64,000 nt of DNA from a virus, in IMG/VR virus record IMGVR_UViG_3300009149_000001, positions 1 through 64,000 of that record; one strand, 5' to 3'. The position numbers were made by a program, and so were the translations under genes. Shown here in pieces: positions 26,488 through 35,228 of the stretch. Positions within the stretch are counted from its first letter, which is position 1, and every line of letters begins with the position of its first letter. The notes beneath the pieces were generated by a model, which made no database searches, was not told the origin of the DNA, and saw only the letters and a program-made list of their open reading frames with translations.

Positions 26488-29400
26488 TTAGACTACTCCT
26501 GAGGCAAGCAATGTATCCTTATTACCTATTTCTTTATTTAACACCTCGGAGACAGCGGCGGCAATTTGAGCTGCGGTTTCCTCAGATGCTGAGCCTTCAA
26601 TTGTAATATTGATGCCTCCCACGTTAACACTCTGGGTTGCTTGAGCATTAGCAAGTGCTGCTAAGTCAATCTTTTCACCAAGGGCTTGGGCTAATAATTT
26701 ATTAACAGTTTGTTGAAGATCACCTATTTCACCAAAGGATGTACTAGTACCTCTGCCTGATATTGAAAAATTACCTTTTCTAGATACCTCTAATGTGGCT
26801 AATCTACGTGCAGCTTCAGTTCCCTCTAATGCAAGTTTAGTCAAGGCTACTGAAACATTACTAGATGCCTCTTGAGAATCAATTATGAAATTAGTTAATC
26901 GAGCAGTCTCTAATGTTAAGTTAGTAACTTCAGTTTGTTCCAGCTGTTGAGCTGCTGATAACATTTTAGTTCTTAAAGTGTTAAAGTCAACTTGAATAGT
27001 GTTTGCATCTGAAGCACCTTTCTGAATTTTAAAGCTAGTGTGCAAGTCAGTTGTTTTCTTTGTTAAAGCATCAGCTTGACCTAGATATTCATTTGACCAT
27101 TTTATAGTTCTGTCAACCCACACTCCTTTCAATTCTTCTAATCCTTTAACCATCTCATCAATTGTATCCCTTGGAATAATTTCACCTACTCCCTCACCAT
27201 TATCTGGTGCTGGTTGGAAGTTTGTACCATCAACATTAATGCCTGGTGATCCTTCTGGGAATCTAGATTCTATCTCAGGGGCTTCATTAGCTCCTCTTGC
27301 AAGTGCAGTGTTTTCAGAAGCTTGAGATGCACCTTTTAATACACCGGCAACAAGTTGTGCAATTCCTGGTGGTAGTATACTTGTAATAGCATCAATAAGA
27401 GTGTTTCCTAAGTTTTCTGTAACCGCAGTTATAAAGGCCTCTCTAATGGCATCACCAATTGCAGCACCTATAAGAGCTGCTTTAGTTACTATATTAGCAT
27501 TTTGACCTAATTCATCTAATGTTTTACCTGTTAATGCTGTTAAACCATCACCGCCAATAATTAATCCCAGAAATCCAGCTACTAATTCAGTGGCGATCTT
27601 TTCACCAACCTCCATAGCTTTTTCAAGATTACCTGTTACAACAGCTTCCCATAATTCACCCCAATCAGTTGCGGCAAATGCATCTTGCATATCTAAGATC
27701 CAATTAGATGCTGCCTCACCTAAAGCTAATCCCATAGCAACACCTGCGGCTTCCATACTAGCTGCAAATGCTTGGAACACTACAAGCATTGCATCAAGTC
27801 CCTCTAGATCTTCATCTTCAATTTTCTGTATAACTTGATCCCATTTTTTACTAAATTCATCCATTGCACCAACAGAGTCTGCCCACATTATAACAAGGAT
27901 TGCTGCTACAGCTGCAAGGGCTACAATCAATCCAGGTATATTGCCAGCGATTCCAGCAATTGCAAGACCTAAGGCAAGCATACCACCTGAGACTGCAATC
28001 TCAGCTGCTTGATCAGAATTATCAATCTCATCTGTGAATAGTACAAAGAGATTCTTTGCGGCAAACACAGCTATAACAATTCCTGCTATAACGGCAATAA
28101 TAGTTAGTAATGTAAATCTTAATCCTTTAGCTGCAACTTGTGTTCCAACCATAGCTCCAGTTGCACCACTGTTACCAGCACCTAGTACTAGGGTTAATTT
28201 AAGAAGCAATGATGTAAATGCTGCAACTACTTTACCAACGGATGCAATGATTAAAGTGGCAACAAGTAATCCTATAAAGCCAATGAAGAGTTTAATAAGC
28301 CCTGCCATAACACTCTTGTGTTCTCTGAAAAAGTCAGCTAATTTTTTAACTTGTTTTGCTAAAGTCTTTACAATAGGTAATAACTCTTTGCCTAAAACAT
28401 CACCCAATTCCAAGGCCATTTCTTGCAAGCCACCATCTCTAACTAGGGCTTGAACAGCTTCAGATACTCCTGCAATTGCTGGTGATAAGCCTTGTGTGAA
28501 TATAGTCTTTAATGCATTTAATGAATTAGTCATCTTCTTCATATTGGCTTGGGCAGTGTTACCTAAGATGCCTTCAAGGGCCGATGAATCACCTGCTCTA
28601 GCTGCTGCTACAGCCATATCAATTTCTTCCTCAGTTACTTGTGTTAATTTTGCTAATGCATCAGCTGCTCGAATCTCAAGCCCCATCTGGTCTTCTAAGA
28701 ATAATTTAAATGCATCAGATGAAGTACCAGCCTTATCTAAAGCTTTCTTAGTGTCTTTAAGGAAATCAATAAATGGTACTAAGTTACCATTATTATCAAG
28801 TAGTTTAATACCCATATCTTCCAAGACTGGGTTAAGTTTTAATGCATTATTTTTAAGTCCGAAGAACAACTGTCTGAGATTTCGACCTGCTGCACCTGCC
28901 CCTTGACCAAGTCTATTACCTAGGAGACCAAGCAATGCCCCTGTTTCTTCTACATCTAATCCAAAGTCTCGTGCTTGGGAGGATGCAAATCCAAAGGATC
29001 TAGAAAGTTCATCCAGTGTAATTGCTGAGGACTGGTTGACATTGATCATTACAGATGTTACACGGGCTGCCTCAGATAGACTAAGTCCAAAGTTGTTCAT
29101 AGTCTTAATTAAGGTCTTTGCTGATTCAGCTGAATCAACTTGCTCAATTGTCATTAATCTAAGTACTTGTTTTGTAACACCTATTAATTTATTACTCTTT
29201 TCTAATTCTGTACCAGTAAGATCTGTTGCCTTACCAATCTCTCGCATGGCATCTGATACTTCAGTGATACTAAAGATAGTACCACCTGCACCCATATCAA
29301 ATATAGCATCATTAAGATGTGATACAGCCATTGCTGACTCCTCTGTTTGACCTGAAAAGTCAATACCAGATTGTGCAATAGCCCTGGTCATTGAATCTAA

Positions 29401-29694
29401 TGAGTCAGCACCTTCTCTAATTATTTCACCGAAAAATCTCTTAATACTACCTAATACTCTTTGGGCAATGCCCTCCAAGAATGTAAACTGGAATGCCATG
29501 AAACCAACACGATCTGCTGATCTACTTAAAAATTTATTATTCTCTGCTAATGCTCCGTTCTGTTTACGGATGTTTTTCAACATAGAGCTAAAGCCCTTAT
29601 TGCCTATTACTGAAATTTTCTTTAGAGATTGCTCTACCTTGATGAGGTTATTGAGCCCCTTTAATGTTGCCCGTATATCTATATTGATTGCCAT
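26488..29694 (-). CDS. Tail tape measure protein
   Basis: 1068 residues, the longest ORF. It has the TP901-type N-terminus with long coiled regions, the NDAIFDMGAGG...MREIGKATDL segment near 130-160, and several hydrophobic helices (about 460-520, 530-560, 575-620) typical of tape measures that enter the membrane. Length suggests a long flexible tail of the siphovirus type (roughly 1.5 Å per residue by the usual rule). It is preceded by the frameshifting chaperone genes. Confidence 0.93.
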   Translation of the reverse strand: MAINIDIRATLKGLNNLIKVEQSLKKISVIGNKGFSSMLKNIRKQNGALAENNKFLSRSADRVGFMAFQFTFLEGIAQRVLGSIKRFFGEIIREGADSLDSMTRAIAQSGIDFSGQTEESAMAVSHLNDAIFDMGAGGTIFSITEVSDAMREIGKATDLTGTELEKSNKLIGVTKQVLRLMTIEQVDSAESAKTLIKTMNNFGLSLSEAARVTSVMINVNQSSAITLDELSRSFGFASSQARDFGLDVEETGALLGLLGNRLGQGAGAAGRNLRQLFFGLKNNALKLNPVLEDMGIKLLDNNGNLVPFIDFLKDTKKALDKAGTSSDAFKLFLEDQMGLEIRAADALAKLTQVTEEEIDMAVAAARAGDSSALEGILGNTAQANMKKMTNSLNALKTIFTQGLSPAIAGVSEAVQALVRDGGLQEMALELGDVLGKELLPIVKTLAKQVKKLADFFREHKSVMAGLIKLFIGFIGLLVATLIIASVGKVVAAFTSLLLKLTLVLGAGNSGATGAMVGTQVAAKGLRFTLLTIIAVIAGIVIAVFAAKNLFVLFTDEIDNSDQAAEIAVSGGMLALGLAIAGIAGNIPGLIVALAAVAAILVIMWADSVGAMDEFSKKWDQVIQKIEDEDLEGLDAMLVVFQAFAASMEAAGVAMGLALGEAASNWILDMQDAFAATDWGELWEAVVTGNLEKAMEVGEKIATELVAGFLGLIIGGDGLTALTGKTLDELGQNANIVTKAALIGAAIGDAIREAFITAVTENLGNTLIDAITSILPPGIAQLVAGVLKGASQASENTALARGANEAPEIESRFPEGSPGINVDGTNFQPAPDNGEGVGEIIPRDTIDEMVKGLEELKGVWVDRTIKWSNEYLGQADALTKKTTDLHTSFKIQKGASDANTIQVDFNTLRTKMLSAAQQLEQTEVTNLTLETARLTNFIIDSQEASSNVSVALTKLALEGTEAARRLATLEVSRKGNFSISGRGTSTSFGEIGDLQQTVNKLLAQALGEKIDLAALANAQATQSVNVGGINITIEGSASEETAAQIAAAVSEVLNKEIGNKDTLLASGVV

Positions 29695-29942
29695 CAGTCT
29701 AGGTACTTGGGATTAGTTTTGTTTTTCATTCTATCTCTCCGTGGGTTGGCCTTCGCCTTGTTTGGTGGGTTCTTCATCTCATGCTCTTGTTTCTTACTTA
29801 CTGCACTAATGATCGTCAAGGATAATAAAACTCCCTCTACATCGTCAAGTTCGTAACCGAGTAATTGATGCGGCATTGCTGATTGCACTGCCATGCAAAG
29901 TGAACCTATACTTTGACCGATTGTTGAGTCTGCAATTTTTTT
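29694..29942 (-). CDS. Tail assembly chaperone, -1 frameshift extension
   Basis: This frame is open from the slippery site and carries no need for its own start. A -1 shift at the A7 run yields a fusion of 135 residues of the upstream chaperone plus 80 residues of this frame. The basic C-terminus (NPRRDRMKNKTNPKYLD) overlaps the tape measure start. This is the G/GT arrangement of lambda-like tails. An ATG at 29894 is present but probably unused. Confidence 0.75.
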   Translation of the reverse strand, partial: KKIADSTIGQSIGSLCMAVQSAMPHQLLGYELDDVEGVLLSLTIISAVSKKQEHEMKNPPNKAKANPRRDRMKNKTNPKYLD

Positions 29943-30340
29943 CGGTTTGCGTCCCCAAGACTATCAAGACCTGTTATCTCGACAATTTTGTTAAAGATTT
30001 CTACAACTGAATTGAATGGAATATCATCAACTGATAATTCATCCTCTCCTACTGCATCACCAATAACCACTGTTGGAGAAACTATACACTTTGGTATAAT
30101 TGCTTTCATCATTGGATATATTGATTTCTGTAGTTTGGCTGCTTGATCTTGGGACATATTTTCACCGTCTATTACATCTGACTCTGAAGGTAAGCCTTGG
30201 AATTTGTCAAAATTTTCTAATAAAAGAGTGAATGGAATGGGTTTTAAAACCCATTCGTACTCTTCATCAGAATCCTTTGTTACAAATTTAACTTGGTTTT
30301 TACCCTTAAGTTTTTGTAGTGTTGGATTCATATGTTTCAC
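29906..30340 (-). CDS. Tail assembly chaperone (gpG-like)
   Basis: 144 residues between tail tube and tape measure, the canonical chaperone place. Begins MKHMNPTLQKLKGKNQVKF. Near its end the codons CGA AAA AAA TTG form a slippery site leading into the frame at 29694. The unshifted product ends LQTQQSVKV. Confidence 0.75.
   Translation of the reverse strand: MKHMNPTLQKLKGKNQVKFVTKDSDEEYEWVLKPIPFTLLLENFDKFQGLPSESDVIDGENMSQDQAAKLQKSIYPMMKAIIPKCIVSPTVVIGDAVGEDELSVDDIPFNSVVEIFNKIVEITGLDSLGDANRKKLQTQQSVKV
29936..29942 (-). other. -1 ribosomal frameshift slippery heptamer
   Basis: On the minus strand A AAA AAA in the zero frame of the upstream chaperone. After a -1 shift the reading frame is open to 29694. 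The position between tail tube and tape measure is where phages place this signal. Confidence 0.7.
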
Positions 30341-30349
30341 CTATATTGT

Positions 30350-31324
30350 TTATCCCGTGAACTGAGCGTTGGTTTCTGCGTTTTCAACAACAATGATAAT
30401 TGGATCACCATTGGAGTCGTCTTCTGCAGTATAATCAACGGTCTGCACGTACCTTTCGATATTATCAGTAGGTAATTTATTGGTATCGAGTGAAATCTTT
30501 GGCAAGTTGGTATTAACGGCACGTGCTGCAATAGTTGCAGAGTGTGCGGCGTTCATCTCAAATTGCACTTCGGTTTCATCTATCCAATCAGTATAGCGTG
30601 TTGATGCATCATATAGTAAGTCAAATGATCCAGTTACTTCCAAGCCGGCTACTATGCCTGCTGAAAGGTATGCGGATCCTAGACAATATGCGTCATCAGC
30701 TACGTTGTTCTCGACTGAGATTGAAACTGATTCGAAACAATCTGTTCCGCCACCGTCAACTTGAGTCGTTACTTCAACTCCACCAAATGTTCTTTCCGTT
30801 GTTGAATATGCTGGAAAGAAGCTGGCTTCGCTATCTGTTTTTAAAGTACCTAAAGGAGAAAGTTCTCTTCTGAATATTACATCAAATGATGCACTAAATA
30901 CTTCAGAGGGAGAATAATCTAAGGTAAAGCCATTTACAATACCGCCCACATACTGATGTTCTTTTAAATCACGACCAATGGCTGCTCTAAAGAAAGGCAA
31001 TGTTTTGCCTTTGGTTACAGTGTGTTGATTGTGTGCTGTAGTTGGGGTATCGGTAACTGTTGTAGCTGTACCTAGTCCATAATAAAGTAAGGATGTTGCT
31101 CCACTAGCGAACACTGGAGTATCGATTGGGCCTCCGAATTTCTTTGGTCCTTGAATACGATTTCTCTTGGTTCTACCTGTGGAAGTCTGGGGATAAATAT
31201 ATTGATGATCGCCTGTGATGTCTTCACCTGATACATCGAGCTTATGGTCATTAACCCCAAAAGCGCCGAATGATTCACTAGTAAAGTCGGCTTTTGTTTC
31301 AAATTGGAAATATCTATCTACCAT
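30350..31324 (-). CDS. Major tail tube protein
   Basis: 324 residues, beta-rich. Contains a tail-tube-like core (GGIVNGFTLDYSPSEVFSAS near 127, followed by alternating strands) and a long insertion or extra domain. The order terminator - tube - chaperones - tape measure supports it. Large for a tube protein, perhaps with an exposed decoration domain. Confidence 0.78.
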   Translation of the reverse strand: MVDRYFQFETKADFTSESFGAFGVNDHKLDVSGEDITGDHQYIYPQTSTGRTKRNRIQGPKKFGGPIDTPVFASGATSLLYYGLGTATTVTDTPTTAHNQHTVTKGKTLPFFRAAIGRDLKEHQYVGGIVNGFTLDYSPSEVFSASFDVIFRRELSPLGTLKTDSEASFFPAYSTTERTFGGVEVTTQVDGGGTDCFESVSISVENNVADDAYCLGSAYLSAGIVAGLEVTGSFDLLYDASTRYTDWIDETEVQFEMNAAHSATIAARAVNTNLPKISLDTNKLPTDNIERYVQTVDYTAEDDSNGDPIIIVVENAETNAQFTG

Positions 31325-31339
31325 TTTTTTGTTACACCT

Positions 31340-31759
31340 CTATCTTCTAACGTCTTTTTCACATCTGATTATAATCCGTATGGGAATAGCTAGCATGTTC
31401 TTGCTTGACAACTCTCCGTCTCCTGGGGCAATGGATACCAAAGCTTTGAAGACGAGGTCATTGATTGTAGATAGGTTAAATTTGTCATATACCTTCTCGG
31501 CCACAGTGAGGGCATTGGTAAATGCTGTCTGTTGACCTTCAGCATTAGCCCAGTATAATAAGTCACATATTACATTAAATTCCATAGTCACACTATGTTG
31601 AGTTAAACCACCAGCATTCTCTGCTGGACCTGCTTTAACTTCTACTTCAAATCTACCAGGTACTGGTAAGTGTCTACCTTGCCAAAGAAACACTCTAGTT
31701 CCTTCAGCGTCATCAGCTAAGTCTGGTAATGTTTTCAATTGCGTTACAATCTCAGCCAT
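31340..31759 (-). CDS. Tail terminator-like protein
   Basis: 139 residues between the gp10-like protein and the tube, where siphoviruses encode the tail terminator. The sequence (VFLWQGRHLPVPGRFEVEV ... HSVTMEFNVICDLL) suits the alpha/beta fold of that family. Confidence 0.65.
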   Translation of the reverse strand: MAEIVTQLKTLPDLADDAEGTRVFLWQGRHLPVPGRFEVEVKAGPAENAGGLTQHSVTMEFNVICDLLYWANAEGQQTAFTNALTVAEKVYDKFNLSTINDLVFKALVSIAPGDGELSSKNMLAIPIRIIIRCEKDVRR

Positions 31760-31779
31760 AAGGCCTGTGTAAGTTCCGA

Positions 31780-32238
31780 CTATAGGCGTAGCCCTTTCCT
31801 CCAGTCTTTTTCAAATCTTTCTAATATCATCCTAGTTCTCTCTTCTATCTTAGGAATAGCTGCTTGCACATAATTTCGAGCACGGACACCTGGATGGGTT
31901 CCAGTAGTAATCCTACGCCCCAAAACTGGTACATATCTGCCTTGTGATGAATTAGTACCTTGATCAACATAGTTTGCATAAGGTAACATTGAACCTATTT
32001 TAATACCTGATCTTAAATCAATACCTTGACCAGCAGGAGTCTTAGATAATGATCTCATAGAATTACGAAGTTTACCTGTTGAGACAGGAGTGTACTTTTT
32101 AAGGATAGTAACGCTCTCTCTTTCGACTTTACCCATTACTTGGTTAAATCGTTGGACTGATACAATTGTACGCCACTGTTGTAATTTCTGAATATGATTC
32201 CTAGGGTTAATTCGAACTGATAAAAACTTATTGGTCAA
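31780..32238 (-). CDS. HK97 gp10-like head-tail joining protein
   Basis: 152 residues. Contains KKYTPVSTGKLRNSMR near residue 48, the TPVxTGxLRxS signature of HK97 gp10-type proteins. C-terminus GTHPGVRARNYVQAAI is also typical. Overlaps the connector gene by 11 nt. Confidence 0.85.
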   Translation of the reverse strand: MTNKFLSVRINPRNHIQKLQQWRTIVSVQRFNQVMGKVERESVTILKKYTPVSTGKLRNSMRSLSKTPAGQGIDLRSGIKIGSMLPYANYVDQGTNSSQGRYVPVLGRRITTGTHPGVRARNYVQAAIPKIEERTRMILERFEKDWRKGLRL

Positions 32239-32629
32239 ATTGCTCAGAGGTTGTCATTGCGGATATTGATGGATCAATACCGATTAATGTTTCTTCACTT
32301 ACATTGCCCATGTCTAAATCGACTGGTTCAAGTGATATTCTGTTTATGAAAAACTCTGCGACTTTACGAAAATGCTGAATCTTAATTTTATCGGCAATAC
32401 TGATATTACCTAATTCTTGGGAGATACCTTCTGTGTATGCACCATATGATAACCAAGCTGCCATAGCGGCAATTGCATCATCTACTGATGCTGCGTCAGC
32501 AAGTGGATCTGCTACATCATCAATTACTCTTTTTGATCTATCGATGTTGGCTTGGAAGGTTGCTGTAGTTAAACCTGCTGATGCACTAATATCTAGTAGT
32601 GCCTTTACATCTGCGACGAGAACTGTCAT
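32228..32629 (-). CDS. Head-tail connector (gp6-like)
   Basis: 133 residues, helical, positioned after the capsid gene and before gp10-like. It has the pattern of DNA-packaging/connector proteins (early helices with an amphipathic central stretch). The ATG shares bases with the stop of a 33-residue ORF. Confidence 0.65.
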   Translation of the reverse strand: MTVLVADVKALLDISASAGLTTATFQANIDRSKRVIDDVADPLADAASVDDAIAAMAAWLSYGAYTEGISQELGNISIADKIKIQHFRKVAEFFINRISLEPVDLDMGNVSEETLIGIDPSISAMTTSEQFDQ

Positions 32630-32730
32630 TATTTCTCTATCTCATCCCGTAATTCTTGATCTGGTGAGGGAAGCAAGTAATAGCACAATCTGTGCAATAG
32701 ACAAGCTTTATTTTCCTTTTGTGTAACCAT
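32629..32730 (-). CDS. 33-residue ORF filling the gap between connector genes
   Basis: MVTQKENKACLLHRLCYYLL then an acidic C-terminus. It starts inside the end of the membrane-protein gene and its TAA overlaps the connector ATG (TAATG). The exact coupling on both sides supports translation. Confidence 0.45.
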   Translation of the reverse strand: MVTQKENKACLLHRLCYYLLPSPDQELRDEIEK

Positions 32731-32926
32731 AATGCTGGGCCTCCTTTGATATAGCTAATCCTGTAGTGAATATAGATGCCACTAATGCTATGACAAGAGT
32801 TTGTTCAAATCCTAAACCTACATCATAAATTGATTCAGCAACCCCACCACCAAGTAGTGGTCCGAAAAAGGAAACACCAAAGTTTCCAAGGACTCTTGCT
32901 GCTGATTTCTTAGCACTAAATGCCAT
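32708..32926 (-). CDS. Small membrane protein after capsid gene
   Basis: 72 residues with two hydrophobic segments (about 16-34 and 42-58) and a basic start (FSAKKSAARVLGNFG). A membrane protein within the head genes is uncommon; role unknown. Confidence 0.55.
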   Translation of the reverse strand: MAFSAKKSAARVLGNFGVSFFGPLLGGGVAESIYDVGLGFEQTLVIALVASIFTTGLAISKEAQHYGYTKGK

Positions 32927-32940
32927 TTCGGGAGTTGTTT

Positions 32941-32968
32941 TTTTTCTTTTTTTTAAAAAAAAGAAAAA
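32941..32968. terminator. Perfect 28-bp A/T palindrome after the capsid gene
   Basis: T5-C-T8-A8-G-A5, fully self-complementary, 14 bases beyond the capsid stop on the minus strand. It provides both a hairpin and U-tracts, and probably terminates or attenuates the capsid message to raise capsid dose relative to downstream genes. Confidence 0.65.
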
Positions 32969-32981
32969 GATGGGTAACTTA

Positions 32982-33989
32982 CTATGCTACGCCTGTTATC
33001 TTTGCGATTCTTGCGTTTGTAGTAGTTGATCCATCTAATGGTTCAGGAATACCTGTGTATTTAAACCACTGCTTTGTGATAATGTCCTCACCACGAGAGT
33101 TTCTAATTCTCTCTTGGGCTGGTACAATACCGCCACCATCGAAAGTTCCGAGGAATCCGATTGATGGGTCTGCGAGTGGTACAACCAAAGCATCGTTGCT
33201 AATAGGCCAAGTAGGTTCTACTCTTGGTTTACGTGTTAGAATGATTCTAACTTTGTATTCTGTTTGCAAAAAGTCTTTAATTGGTTGTGTAATATTTCTG
33301 ATTAATTTGAGCTTCGTTACTCCTACAAATGATTCTGCAGGAATAATTAATCCAAATGCCTGAGGTCTATTGATCATACTGGCAGGAATATTAGAGTTCT
33401 TAATAATGTTTGCAATGGCTTGAGCTAAGTCATCTTCAGGTGTTGCTGAAGCTGATGCCCATGTACCTGTTGCGGCAACAGTATTAGATGTGTCAGCTAA
33501 GGTATTTAGTTGTGTAAGGACGTGTTTGTCTCTTACTTCTGCTAAATGCTCTGCTGCTCTTCTAATTGAATCCTGTTCTAACCATCCAGCTGCTCCTCTT
33601 AATTTAGCATCGTCAGATATGAAATATCTGGTTTCTGCCATTTGGAGGTCTACTTTCTGGAGGTTGTATGTGATAGGCTCTGATCTCTCTGTAGGTGCAA
33701 TTGACTCTACGGGTACCGGATAGGTAGCTCGTACAGCATCGTCACCTGGAGCGAAAATTTGTGCTTCCAATCTATCCATTGCTCTTGTAGTGATCACATC
33801 AGATGATGCGGCTATAAGTGCGGATTCTTGGTAAATTTTCTCTCTGATTACAGTGAGTTGAACTACTTCATCAAAAGTTGCTTCTCCGAATTTAGCTATG
33901 TCGTCTTTGGTCCAAGACATTAACTGATCTGAGGTTGCGGCATAAGGAATGCTTTGAGGGTTACTAAATTTTGCAATTGAGTTAGTCAT
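32982..33989 (-). CDS. Major capsid protein (HK97 fold)
   Basis: 335 residues. The helical N-terminus (QLMSWTKDDIAKFGE...VIREKIYQESALIA) leads to the HK97 core, with MAETRYFISDD near 118, the long spine helix and a C-terminal P-domain/A-domain stretch (PLADPSIGFLG ... RGEDIITKQWFKYTGI). Position after scaffold and decoration genes agrees. Related to encapsulin-like capsid proteins of archaeal tailed viruses by appearance. Confidence 0.9.
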   Translation of the reverse strand: MTNSIAKFSNPQSIPYAATSDQLMSWTKDDIAKFGEATFDEVVQLTVIREKIYQESALIAASSDVITTRAMDRLEAQIFAPGDDAVRATYPVPVESIAPTERSEPITYNLQKVDLQMAETRYFISDDAKLRGAAGWLEQDSIRRAAEHLAEVRDKHVLTQLNTLADTSNTVAATGTWASASATPEDDLAQAIANIIKNSNIPASMINRPQAFGLIIPAESFVGVTKLKLIRNITQPIKDFLQTEYKVRIILTRKPRVEPTWPISNDALVVPLADPSIGFLGTFDGGGIVPAQERIRNSRGEDIITKQWFKYTGIPEPLDGSTTTNARIAKITGVA

Positions 33990-33994
33990 CTTAT

Positions 33995-34561
33995 CTATCC
34001 TTGTCCTACCGTACCAATGTTCAATTTACATAGAATCTTTCCGGTTCCTGCAGCTGCAGCAGTTGTACCTGCTATGACTGTTTCTTCAGCTCTACCTACA
34101 ATCTGTGCTAGTTCTTTTAATCTGGCATCAACCTCATTAGATGAGTTTGAGACAGAAGAATCTGGCAAAGCTGTTTTAGTGCTGTTTGCGGTTCCGTATT
34201 GATCAACTTTACCACTACCTGTACAGATAAGTGAATCGCCTCTTACGATGGCGACGTTATTAACTGCTAGTTGCAATTTGGCCCATCCTTCAGCAAAGAC
34301 TGGAAAGCCTTTTTCACCGATTTCTGATCCAATTAATTGCAATGTAGATGGTTCGTTAAAGTCGAAGGGATCTCTTGAAGATCTATAATTAACACAAGCT
34401 GGAATGTCTGTTGCACCACACAAGTTTACCTTGTTAGTTGAGCTTTCGACTTGGTATTTGAGTACGTAACCAGAGTCTGCGAATGAAGTTGCGTCTATGA
34501 CTTGCATATTCCAAAATTCACCGTGTTCTCTAGTTAGGCCTGCGCCTGATCCAGTTGCCAT
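33995..34561 (-). CDS. Capsid decoration/stabilisation-like protein
   Basis: 188 residues between scaffold and capsid genes, beta-rich with a central IGEKGFPVFAEGWAKLQ and VRGDSLICT and an Ala-rich end, as in head-fibre or DUF2190-type decoration proteins. Position and composition only. Confidence 0.6.
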   Translation of the reverse strand: MATGSGAGLTREHGEFWNMQVIDATSFADSGYVLKYQVESSTNKVNLCGATDIPACVNYRSSRDPFDFNEPSTLQLIGSEIGEKGFPVFAEGWAKLQLAVNNVAIVRGDSLICTGSGKVDQYGTANSTKTALPDSSVSNSSNEVDARLKELAQIVGRAEETVIAGTTAAAAGTGKILCKLNIGTVGQG

Positions 34562-34563
34562 GA

Positions 34564-35226
34564 TTAAAGAGTCTTCTCCTTTGATTCAGTTGGTTCTTGC
34601 ATACCGAAGTTTGCTCTAGCTGCTCTCACTCTAGATGCACCGTCTTGCTCTTCTGGAGCAGGGGCTGCAAATTTAGCGTTAGACTCAGCTTGTTTGTTTG
34701 CACTTTCTAATGAAAGAGACAATTTTGACATTGCTTCTTTATAAGGAGTTACAACAGTTTTTACAAGTGAGGCAACAATGACTTTATCTTCTGTTTCCAT
34801 GTTAAGACTTTTGATTAATTCAACATCAAGATTTTCATCTAATGCGATTAATTCTGTACATTGTTCTGAAAATTTGGCTAATGCCATTTTCTCTTGTTTT
34901 TCAGATAGTTGTTTTTCGACTTCGGACATTTTAGTTACGATTGGTTTGTCTGTAGAAATACCTGCTTCATTTAATTTCTCAGAAGAGAATTTAATGATTT
35001 CTTGCAGTTTTTGTACTTCTTCAGGGTCAATTGTATTCTTGCTTTCGACGACTGGAGCTTTCAAAGAAAGTCCTAGTAAGTCTGCTGCATTAATGTCTTT
35101 GCCTGCTTCGGATGCTAAGGCTTCTTTGAGTTGTGCGAGTTGAGTGCTCAATTCTTCAGAATTATTCTTTAAATAAGGGTTTTCCGTAGAGTCATTATTA
35201 TTGATCTTTGGGGTTTCATTATTCAT
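34564..35226 (-). CDS. Capsid scaffold protein
   Basis: About 220 residues from ATG 35226 (MNNETPKIN); the longer frame to 35253 would overlap the protease. Acidic, with long coiled coil (residues 20-180, LAQLKEALASEAG ... QKLQEIIKFSSEKL) and a basic C-terminus, the normal make-up of scaffolds. Lies between protease and capsid genes. Confidence 0.8.
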   Translation of the reverse strand: MNNETPKINNNDSTENPYLKNNSEELSTQLAQLKEALASEAGKDINAADLLGLSLKAPVVESKNTIDPEEVQKLQEIIKFSSEKLNEAGISTDKPIVTKMSEVEKQLSEKQEKMALAKFSEQCTELIALDENLDVELIKSLNMETEDKVIVASLVKTVVTPYKEAMSKLSLSLESANKQAESNAKFAAPAPEEQDGASRVRAARANFGMQEPTESKEKTL

Positions 35227-35228
35227 TT

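Noticed and set aside
28034-28453. Plus-strand ORFs over the tape measure gene
   Set aside because: Shadows of the biased minus-strand codon use; no promoter, no coupling, no motif.
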